Part shown: positions 1 to 5,371 of the stretch, piece after piece
Numbering within the stretch: the stretch's first letter is position 1
How the letters are laid out: each line of letters opens with the position of its first letter
Assembly: GCA_034660675.1 (NCBI GenBank)
Contig: JAYEJT010000015.1
Coordinates: forward strand, 1-5,371
Direction: 5' to 3'
From: CG03 sp034660675
GTDB lineage: Bacteria > CG03
Length of the DNA stretch: 5,371 bases
Notes under the pieces: model-generated
What the model saw: only the letters and a program-made list of their open reading frames with translations
Database searches by the model: none
What the model was told of the DNA's origin: nothing
Translations under genes and position numbers: made by a program

Positions 1-1
1 C

Positions 2-2776
2 GTTCCGTCAACAATAACGGATTTGGTTGTGACTTCGGGAGACAGTCCGGGTTCGCTGAAACTTGTCTGGACGGCTCCCGGCGATGACGGAACAAGCGGC
101 ACAACCGCGGGTTATGTCGTCAGATTCGAAGAAGTGCCTATAAACGCTCTTAATTTTGATAATTTCTATCAGGTGGATAACTGGAAACTGTCGCTCCTCT
201 GGTATCCTAAGGAAGCCGGTTCTACGGAAGAATACACTATTGCCGGCCTTGACAAAAACACGGTTTACTATGTGGCAATTGTTGCGGAGGACGAGACGGG
301 TAATAAATCCGCTGTTTCAAACTGCCCCTCAGCGTCGTCGGGCGATACCGTGGGTTCTCTTATAAGGATAAACGAAGTGGCGCCCAAAATTGAAGGCGGA
401 AAGGACTGGGTTGAACTCTATAATGCCCACACGAGCAGTGTGAATCTTTCCGGCTGGAAGATATATCAGAGGAGCCTCACCGTTGCCTTTTCCGGTGACA
501 ACGCGCGCTACGAGGAAGAGGAACTTTATGAATTTCCGTCGTTTCAGCTGGGGGCCGGCGATTATGTGACGCTCAATTTTATGACAGAGGGGGTTGATCT
601 CACATGCACAAGCAATGCGGACGGCTCAAAACATTATCAGCTTTTTGTAAAGAATCAGACCACCGAGAACAAGCAGATAGACGAGCTCAAGGACTGGCTG
701 ATGCTCAGGGACAGTCAGGATGTTATGGATGATTTTGTTCTTTGGAGCAGTAAAATAGGTGTGTGGAATTCACAGTACTGGTCTAACATGATTTCAGCGG
801 CCAGGAGTTATCATCAGTGGTATCCAAGTAACGCCAGTGAATATTACGCCGTGGACACCAGCGCGATGTCTTCGTCTCAATCAATTAACAGAAACGAAAG
901 CTCTAATGACACCGATGATACCGATTTTGAAGCCAAGGGCGACTGGCGGGTGACAGGACACACAAAAGGTTACAAGAATGACTGGACAGCTCCGGCTGCG
1001 GTGACCGCTTTTTATAATGTGTCCGCTTCCACTTCAACGGAAGGCGCTCTCACGCTTTCCTGGACGGCGCCGGGCGACGACGGAACGATGAACAACAACA
1101 CCGGCGGTTATTATGAGTTGAAATATTCAACCGTGTCAGCAGATGTCGGCGATTACGACGGGGTGTGGTGGGATGCCGTTGGTTCCGTGTCCGGTTATCA
1201 GGCTAATTTTATTTTCGGTTCGCCTGTCGCGGCGGGGGAAACAGAAACAAGGGCCGTTACCGGTCTTTATCCCGGGAACACATTTTATTTCTGTGTGAAA
1301 ACCTATGATGACGTTGGAAATGTTTCTACGATAACTGCCCACACGAGTTTATTCTTGTCCGACTCCACGCCGCCGCTGCTTGAAAGGAGCGTGCCCTCGT
1401 GGGTGCGGAGTTCGACCTCAACCGTCGCTTTATACTGGCAGGCCGGTCCGCTGGATGTGGCCTATTATGTTATACAAAGAAAACAGCCTGATGGCGTGTG
1501 GTTGCTCTGGCCTGGTTCGCGGGTTGATATCACAACATCTACGAATTACACGGATACCAATATTTCAACCACGACTTCTTCTGAGGGTAAATATGTTTAC
1601 AGGATTTCCGCTGTGGATTTTGAAGGTAATGCGAGTACCACAACGCTGGACGATTTAGGCTATCTTGAAATTTTTGTTTATAACGATTATTCATTTCCCG
1701 CTGTTATATTGCCTGATTCTTTTCCGAACGCTGTTTATATGAAAGGCAATGATTTTAAATTTAATCTTTATCTTGATGATGACAGTGTCATTCAGGGAAC
1801 CACCACCGTAAATTATTTTCGCTCAAACGGCGTTGTTACCACTGTGCAGGTGTTAGACGCCGATTCGGTTTCAGATACGTTTACAGGCGTGCCCGCGGTT
1901 CCCGCGAGTTTCGTGTCGGGCGGGGATTTTTCCTACTATATTGATTACAGCGATTACGCCAGCCGTTCAACACGGACGCCGACGGTCAATGTGACGGTTA
2001 TGAGCAGCCAGACATTCACCTGGACGCAGGGTGTGACAAGAACCCTGACTGACGGCAATGACTCGGACGGCTTTACATCTATTGTTCTCGGTTCTGTTGA
2101 CGGCGAATTGCCGACGTCGCTGGAGATAACGCAGACGGATATTCCTTTGGCCGCCGCCGCGTCATATTCTTTTCCGACAGGAACGGCGGGCGAGAGGGTT
2201 GATACTTCTGTCAACGGCGGGATGCCTGTTATCTGCTGGGACATAGATCCCAAAGACGCTGACGGATATGATATGGATGTGACATTCGCGGATCCCGTGC
2301 AGATAAAACTGCTTTATCTGGAAAGGAGCGGAAATGTTTATCTTGCCGACGGCAGTTCTCTCGGCTCGCTGGAAAGCAGGCTCAAAGCGTATTTCCTTGA
2401 CGAGAGAAATCATGTGTGGAGATATGTAGGCGGCACGCAAAACACTTCTGCTAACACGCTGACTTTTAATTTCCCGCATCTTTCAAGATTTGCTCTTTTT
2501 GCGACAGAAGCCGGAGGCATTAAACCCGTGCAGAGATTTTTAACGGCCAGAACGCCTGTCGATTTTGATGAAGCGTCAAAAGTTGTGATATACGATCCGA
2601 GGGGCAGGGAAGTTGTGACTCTTACGACGGGTTCTCCCCTCACATGGTACGGAGCGGACCGTGAAACGGCTTCCTCCGTTCCCGCGTCGCAGATGGTGGA
2701 GAGCGGCGCTTATATTTACGAAGCAACGGGCGCCGGCGGTGCGAAAGCCACCGGCGTGATAATTGTGGTAAAATGA
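2..2776 (+). CDS. Large exported FN3 / lamin-tail multidomain surface protein, 5'-partial
   Basis: This is the last 924 residues of a protein whose start lies before the window; the frame is open from base 2, and the TTG at 23 is inside a domain. Domains in order (partial numbering): FN3 about 5-113 with WTAPGDDGT; lamin-tail domain about 121-327 (INEVAP, DWVELYN, LSGW, later SINRNESSNDTDD); second FN3 about 331-455, again with WTAPGDDGT; third FN3-like 460-550; a beta-rich linker 556-665; a beta domain 675-835 ending in the pattern HVWRYVGG and FPHLSRFALFA; and a C-terminal FlgD-Ig/sorting-type module about 845-924 (VVIYDPRGREVVTL, then SGAYIYEATG and a hydrophobic final strand). FN3 and lamin-tail domains are known as adhesive or binding modules of secreted proteins. 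No catalytic motif is visible, so a cell-surface or extracellular binding role is inferred. The next gene starts inside its stop codon. The domain calls are by eye; the specific ligand is unknown. Confidence 0.85.
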   Translation, partial: VPSTITDLVVTSGDSPGSLKLVWTAPGDDGTSGTTAGYVVRFEEVPINALNFDNFYQVDNWKLSLLWYPKEAGSTEEYTIAGLDKNTVYYVAIVAEDETGNKSAVSNCPSASSGDTVGSLIRINEVAPKIEGGKDWVELYNAHTSSVNLSGWKIYQRSLTVAFSGDNARYEEEELYEFPSFQLGAGDYVTLNFMTEGVDLTCTSNADGSKHYQLFVKNQTTENKQIDELKDWLMLRDSQDVMDDFVLWSSKIGVWNSQYWSNMISAARSYHQWYPSNASEYYAVDTSAMSSSQSINRNESSNDTDDTDFEAKGDWRVTGHTKGYKNDWTAPAAVTAFYNVSASTSTEGALTLSWTAPGDDGTMNNNTGGYYELKYSTVSADVGDYDGVWWDAVGSVSGYQANFIFGSPVAAGETETRAVTGLYPGNTFYFCVKTYDDVGNVSTITAHTSLFLSDSTPPLLERSVPSWVRSSTSTVALYWQAGPLDVAYYVIQRKQPDGVWLLWPGSRVDITTSTNYTDTNISTTTSSEGKYVYRISAVDFEGNASTTTLDDLGYLEIFVYNDYSFPAVILPDSFPNAVYMKGNDFKFNLYLDDDSVIQGTTTVNYFRSNGVVTTVQVLDADSVSDTFTGVPAVPASFVSGGDFSYYIDYSDYASRSTRTPTVNVTVMSSQTFTWTQGVTRTLTDGNDSDGFTSIVLGSVDGELPTSLEITQTDIPLAAAASYSFPTGTAGERVDTSVNGGMPVICWDIDPKDADGYDMDVTFADPVQIKLLYLERSGNVYLADGSSLGSLESRLKAYFLDERNHVWRYVGGTQNTSANTLTFNFPHLSRFALFATEAGGIKPVQRFLTARTPVDFDEASKVVIYDPRGREVVTLTTGSPLTWYGADRETASSVPASQMVESGAYIYEATGAGGAKATGVIIVVK
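68..94 (+). repeat. First copy of the WTAPGDDGT FN3 sub-motif
   Basis: This 27-base stretch encodes WTAPGDDGT in the first FN3 domain. A second copy lies at 1061-1087. The two match at 23 of 27 bases, and all four differences are at third codon positions, so the peptide is conserved while the DNA has drifted. Confidence 0.8.
1061..1087 (+). repeat. Second copy of the WTAPGDDGT FN3 sub-motif
   Basis: This is the partner of 68-94, in the second FN3 domain. It shows the same peptide with synonymous changes only. In both copies it is followed by a short Gly/Thr/Asn-rich turn and then a Y-containing strand (AGYVVRF and GGYYELKY), which supports an ancient domain duplication rather than a recent DNA repeat. 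Confidence 0.8.
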
Positions 2777-3129
2777 TGATGAAAAATAAAAAGATAAATG
2801 AAGCGAATTTGAAAGCCAATGAGTTAAAGGCTTTGAGGGAATTTAAAAGCAGATTGCTTGAAAAATTTTCCGATGCGGAAATTACTCTTTACGGTTCCAA
2901 AGCGAGAGGTGATTCAACGCCTGAGTCGGATATTGATTTGCTGATACTTATGGAAAGGCCTGTTACAAACGAACTGGAAGAAGCAATCACAAAAATAAGT
3001 TACGCTATTGAATTAAAGTATGATGTGGTTTTCGGAAAACTTGTGAAAAACAGAAATTTTTGGAACACTTCCTTGGCGAACGTGATGCCTATTCACAGAA
3101 ATATTGATAGAGAAGGAATCGCCCTATGA
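2773..3129 (+). CDS. MNT-type minimal nucleotidyltransferase of an MNT-HEPN pair
   Basis: This 118-residue protein belongs by motif to the minimal nucleotidyltransferase branch of the DNA polymerase beta superfamily. It carries YGSKARGDSTPESDIDLLIL: the G41-S42 signature, R45-G46, and the metal-binding pair D53 and D55. D84 in the strand YDVVFG is the likely third carboxylate, so the active site looks intact. In studied MNT-HEPN systems the MNT enzyme acts as antitoxin by adding AMP to a tyrosine of the HEPN toxin; that role here is inferred from family and neighbour. Three consecutive ATG codons (2773, 2776, 2779) could start it. The first overlaps the upstream stop as ATGA, which suggests translational coupling, and no clear Shine-Dalgarno is present. 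The first 22 residues are lysine/asparagine-rich and precede the core fold. It overlaps the HEPN gene by four bases. Base composition (about 35% GC over 2761-3000) is lower than in the neighbours, consistent with acquisition. Confidence 0.88.
   Translation: MMMKNKKINEANLKANELKALREFKSRLLEKFSDAEITLYGSKARGDSTPESDIDLLILMERPVTNELEEAITKISYAIELKYDVVFGKLVKNRNFWNTSLANVMPIHRNIDREGIAL
3112..3117 (+). promoter_or_regulatory. Ribosome binding site of the HEPN gene
   Basis: GAAGGA lies inside the end of the nucleotidyltransferase gene, eight bases before the ATG at 3126. It is purine-rich and well spaced, so it supports that start together with the ATGA overlap. Confidence 0.6.
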
Positions 3130-3377
3130 AACAGGAATTTATTGATTTAGCAAAATACCGTTTAGAGAAAGCTGAAAATACGCTGACATACGCGAAAGGA
3201 AATGTAAGCGATGCTTTTCTGGATTCTACGGTAAATCGTATTTATTATGCCGTGTTTTATGCCGTTAACGCTTTGTTGACGGCGAAGGGGTTATCGTCGT
3301 CCAAACATTCAGGTGTGCGTTCGCTTTTTAACAGGAAATTTGGAAATACGGTATTTCATTATGAAAGAAGAAAATAA
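3126..3377 (+). CDS. HEPN-domain protein, apparently C-terminally truncated
   Basis: This 83-residue protein matches the N-terminal part of the HEPN family (PF05168/COG1895 type). It has an opening helix with AKYRLEKAENTL, the helix NRIYYAVFYAVNALLTAKG (residues 37-55), then SSKHSGVRSLFNRKF (58-72), the usual family signature. Family members are normally about 120-135 residues, with further helices after this point. Here the frame continues only as GNTVFHYERRK and stops at 3375-3377. The segment that would hold the later helices, and the RX4-6H ribonuclease motif where present, is missing; I see no RX4-6H in the remaining protein. HEPN partners of MNT enzymes are RNase toxins or structural partners. 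This copy is therefore probably inactive as a toxin, although it could still fold or bind the nucleotidyltransferase. The start is set by the ATGA overlap and the GAAGGA site. It could also be a decayed gene or a genuine short variant. Confidence 0.8.
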   Translation: MKQEFIDLAKYRLEKAENTLTYAKGNVSDAFLDSTVNRIYYAVFYAVNALLTAKGLSSSKHSGVRSLFNRKFGNTVFHYERRK

Positions 3378-3400
3378 AAAAGTTATTCAGAAAATTGACG

Positions 3401-4441
3401 ATGAAAATGATTAGAAAAATATCACTTGGCGCAAAGAGGGGAAAAACGGCGGGGACATTTTTTGCAGTTGCCGCATGGACGCTGTTTTTCGCGGGGAGCT
3501 CAAATGCCGCGTTTTTTGACACGGGGCTGTCGGCGCGGGGCGCGGCTATGGGCGGAGCTTATTCCACGATGTACGGAAGCCCGGATCTTATATTTTATAA
3601 TCCCGCGGGTTTGAAAAATGTAAGCAATCCCGAGCTTGCGCTGTATTACCACAAGCCTTTTTCGGGGCTTTTGAACGTGGACTTTAATACCACGGCTCTG
3701 TCTTTTGCCATTCCCGTTTACACAAAAGGTGTTTTCGGTTTGGGTTACACTCAGTTTGCGGCCGGCGACAGCCTGGATAAACTGTATCAGGAAACTTCTC
3801 TTTCCGCGGCTCTCTCATATAAGGTGTCAGAGCGTTTCCAGACGGGTTTCGCGATCAAACAGCTTTCGCACGAGTTTTTTCCCGATAACAGGATGATGAC
3901 TCTCGGTGACAAAACATTTGATTCCGCTTGGAGCGCTTCGGCTCTCACAGCGGACATAGGGATGAGAGCCGTTCTTTCAAGGACGCTCAATGCCGCGCTC
4001 ACCTATCAGAACATACTGCCGGCCGATTTAGGGATCTATGATGAAGATGAGGTGCCGTCAATTCTGCGGGCGGCGGGGGATTTTACAAACGGAAAATTCA
4101 CGCTTGCCGTTTCTCAGGATATAAGGGGGCAGGACTGGGGTGAAAAGACGACAACCTGCGTGGGGAGTGAATGGAGGATCTCGGAAAAGTTTGCCATGCG
4201 GGCAGGTTACAATAATGACGAAGTCGCTTTCGGTTTTGGCTTGAACATGAAGGTTTTCGGTGAGGACAGGCTCGCTTTTAATTACGCTTACTGTGTGCCG
4301 TCGGGGATAAGTTCCGTTGTTTCGCACCGTCTTGAGCTGAGGCTCCGGCGCGGCGAGAAACAAGAGGGGGGCGAACCTGCAAAAGCCGAAAAGCAAGAGG
4401 ATTACTGGGCAGACGAAGGTGAAGAGATAGAATTAGAATGA
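3401..4441 (+). CDS. PorV/PorQ-family (UPF0164-like) outer-membrane beta-barrel protein
   Basis: The protein has 346 residues from the ATG at 3401. The N-terminus is a signal peptide: basic residues to K15, hydrophobic core about A17-G32, likely cleavage after SSNA (A36). Mature residues 43-71 carry the family hallmark: LSARGAAMGGAYSTMYGSPD followed by an FYNPAGL turn. The rest alternates short amphipathic strands (for example FGLGYTQFA, LSAALSYKVS, FAFNYAY-like strands near the end) as in a FadL-like barrel. The last predicted strand (SHRLELRLRR) is followed by a 29-residue acidic tail. In type IX secretion PorV shuttles cargo to the surface, but many phyla carry PorV/PorQ-like proteins of unknown role, and which applies here is not visible. 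The frame is open back to a TTG at 3395, and ATG 3407 is also possible; none has a strong ribosome binding site. It starts about 23 bases after the HEPN stop. Confidence 0.85.
   Translation: MKMIRKISLGAKRGKTAGTFFAVAAWTLFFAGSSNAAFFDTGLSARGAAMGGAYSTMYGSPDLIFYNPAGLKNVSNPELALYYHKPFSGLLNVDFNTTALSFAIPVYTKGVFGLGYTQFAAGDSLDKLYQETSLSAALSYKVSERFQTGFAIKQLSHEFFPDNRMMTLGDKTFDSAWSASALTADIGMRAVLSRTLNAALTYQNILPADLGIYDEDEVPSILRAAGDFTNGKFTLAVSQDIRGQDWGEKTTTCVGSEWRISEKFAMRAGYNNDEVAFGFGLNMKVFGEDRLAFNYAYCVPSGISSVVSHRLELRLRRGEKQEGGEPAKAEKQEDYWADEGEEIELE
4354..4438 (+). other. Acidic C-terminal tail of the barrel protein
   Basis: This region encodes the residues after the last predicted beta strand. I count 12 Asp/Glu against 3 Lys over 29 residues, ending EEGEEIELE-like with no terminal aromatic. 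Outer-membrane barrels usually end at or near the final strand, so this looks like an extension on the periplasmic side; that topology is inferred. Confidence 0.6.
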
Positions 4442-4447
4442 GAGGAG
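4442..4447 (+). promoter_or_regulatory. Ribosome binding site of the tandem SpoVG-like gene
   Basis: GAGGAG is separated from the ATG at 4453 by five bases and begins directly after the stop codon of the barrel gene. It is the strongest Shine-Dalgarno in the window, which suggests efficient translation of the last gene. Confidence 0.8.
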
Positions 4448-4452
4448 ATAAA

Positions 4453-5371
4453 ATGAAAAAAATTATGAATGTGTTTTTTGCGTTATTGCTTGTTTTGACC
4501 TTAGCGCCAAAGTCTCATGCCGTGATGGGTGTGACCGAAGTCAGCATAAGAGGCAAGAAGGCGACTGTTGTGCTTGACGGCTATCTTAAAATATCGGGTA
4601 TTGACGTTTTGAAAAGAGGAGACAGGATAAAGATCAAACCTCCCATATATGTGTCAAAAAGCGGAAAGATCTTTCCTCAAGTTGACTTCAAGAATTCGGC
4701 TCTTAAAAAACGCGTGATATCGGCCATAAAGACGGGTAAGCCTATCGGTTCCAAATCCAGCCGGCTTTCCTATAAGGTGTCAAAGATGTCGCTTTATAAT
4801 CCGAGAGGAAAAAGATCTTCGATGAAGGCCTTTTCGGCGGTGACGTTCAACAATGAAATAGAGATTGAGTGCAAAGTTATGACGGGAAGGAAAGGCCCCT
4901 GGATTTCGTGGCCGTCAACAAAATCCGGCAGAAAATGGGTGAAACAGGTCAACATCATCAAGCCCGCAATCAAGAAAAAGATAGAGAAAAGCGTTCTTGC
5001 TAAATATGAAAAAGAAACTTCTTATGAAGCTGAAATAGTGCCGGGCGGAAAATCGCTTCCGCTGACTGTGACTGAAGTGGAGGTGACGCCGGTCAAGGGC
5101 GCCGGTTCTACAAAAGCCATAGCCACTATTGTTCTTAACAACGCCATAAAAATATCCGAGATAAAGGTGAAAAAAATTTCCGGCAGAACAAAATTAAAAT
5201 GGCCGGCATATGTCAACAAGAGAGGCAAAGTGTATAAGCAGATCAAGATTCTGGATCCGGATTTTGAGAGAATGGTGGTGAAAGCCATTGAGAAAAAAGA
5301 GCCCTCGTCAAAAACATCAAGCAGAATATCGTACAAGATATCCAAGTATTCGCCTTTTACCCGAGGAGGCA
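4453..5371 (+). CDS. Exported, highly basic protein of tandem SpoVG-like domains, 3'-partial
   Basis: The frame is open from ATG 4453 to the window edge (306 complete codons). Residues 1-23 form a signal peptide (MKK start, core VFFALLLVLTLA, cleavage probably after SHA). After it come domains that align by eye to SpoVG: unit A1 about 24-93, B1 about 103-187, A2 about 203-282, and the start of a second B unit from 290. A2 shows the SpoVG pattern best: VTEVEVTPVKG, then KAIATIVLNNAIKISEIKV, a WPAYVNKRGK loop, and a final helix MVVKAIEK. B1 has WPSTKSGRKW at the position of the SpoVG MPS loop, followed by INIIKP-type residues and a Lys-rich helix. I count 66 Lys/Arg against 21 Asp/Glu. SpoVG proteins are known as small cytoplasmic DNA/RNA-binding regulators; export and tandem repetition are unusual. 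A periplasmic or extracellular nucleic-acid or polyanion binder is a guess. Likely co-transcribed with the barrel gene, 11 bases upstream. Confidence 0.78.
   Translation, partial: MKKIMNVFFALLLVLTLAPKSHAVMGVTEVSIRGKKATVVLDGYLKISGIDVLKRGDRIKIKPPIYVSKSGKIFPQVDFKNSALKKRVISAIKTGKPIGSKSSRLSYKVSKMSLYNPRGKRSSMKAFSAVTFNNEIEIECKVMTGRKGPWISWPSTKSGRKWVKQVNIIKPAIKKKIEKSVLAKYEKETSYEAEIVPGGKSLPLTVTEVEVTPVKGAGSTKAIATIVLNNAIKISEIKVKKISGRTKLKWPAYVNKRGKVYKQIKILDPDFERMVVKAIEKKEPSSKTSSRISYKISKYSPFTRGG
4522..5371 (+). repeat. Tandem SpoVG-like domain array (A1-B1-A2-B2 start)
   Basis: Protein-level repeats of roughly 70-85 residues. A1 (4522-4731) and A2 (5059-5298) both begin VTEV and share a P-x-YV-x-K-x-GK loop followed by a helix ending AI. 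B1 (4759-5013) opens SRLSYKVSKMS and the incomplete B2 (5320-5371) opens SRISYKISKYS, each shortly before an RG dipeptide. B1 to A2 and A1 to B1 share only the general SpoVG pattern, so the array appears to alternate two subtypes. The DNA has diverged and is not a recent exact repeat. Confidence 0.7.

Noticed and set aside
23..25. TTG as the start of the large protein
   Set aside because: The frame is open to base 2 and the residues before it (VPSTITD) continue the first strand of an FN3 domain, so the true start is upstream of the window.
3361..3414. A 17-codon ATG frame as an independent small gene
   Set aside because: It has no ribosome binding site, overlaps both neighbours and consists of low-complexity Lys/Glu/Asp; it is better seen as possible HEPN debris.
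3395..3423. TTGACG with an A/T-rich hexamer about 17 bases downstream as a promoter for the barrel gene
   Set aside because: It lies across the start of the barrel gene itself; a transcript from it would lack the signal peptide, and there is no good -10 match.
3814..3832. LSYKVS in the barrel protein resembling the SpoVG-like B-unit opening
   Set aside because: The match is only six residues in an amphipathic strand, with no continuation of the SpoVG pattern on either side; it is taken as chance.
3787..4396. Two minus-strand open frames opposite the barrel gene
   Set aside because: The plus-strand frame carries the family motif and signal peptide; the antisense frames have no ribosome binding site or recognisable motif.
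5022..5345. Minus-strand open frame of about 107 codons opposite the last gene
   Set aside because: It lies wholly inside the plus-strand SpoVG-like gene, which has a signal peptide, strong ribosome binding site and recognisable repeats; the minus frame shows no known motif.

Overview
The window is a compact, single-strand (+) gene block from a diderm, probably uncultured bacterium. Two features suggest Elusimicrobiota or a similar candidate phylum: the fibronectin-type-III sub-motif WTAPGDDGT, which I associate with large surface proteins of that group, and a PorV/PorQ-like outer-membrane barrel gene. This placement is by family resemblance only, as the window contains no phylogenetic marker.

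Layout: (1) 2-2776, the 3' part of a large exported multidomain protein (FN3, lamin-tail, FN3, FN3, beta-rich modules, C-terminal FlgD-Ig/sorting-type domain). (2) 2773-3129 and 3126-3377, an MNT-type minimal nucleotidyltransferase followed by a HEPN-domain protein that looks C-terminally truncated. This pair is AT-richer than its surroundings (about 35% GC by hand count over 2761-3000, against roughly 48% in sampled lines of the barrel gene). (3) 3401-4441, a PorV/PorQ (UPF0164-like) outer-membrane beta-barrel protein with a signal peptide and an acidic C-terminal tail. (4) 4453 to the window edge, a strongly basic protein with a signal peptide, made of tandem domains that I read as SpoVG-like. 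This last gene has no stop inside the window.

The genes are tightly packed: two ATGA stop/start overlaps (2773-2776, 3126-3129), about 23 bases between the HEPN stop and the barrel start, and 11 bases between the barrel stop and the last gene. No terminator hairpin or convincing promoter is visible, so co-transcription is plausible. The exported genes (1, 3 and 4) look like an envelope/surface cluster into which an MNT-HEPN toxin-antitoxin-type pair has been inserted. The most notable item is gene 4. SpoVG domains are known as single, cytoplasmic, nucleic-acid-binding proteins. Here at least three consecutive copies and the start of a fourth follow a signal peptide.
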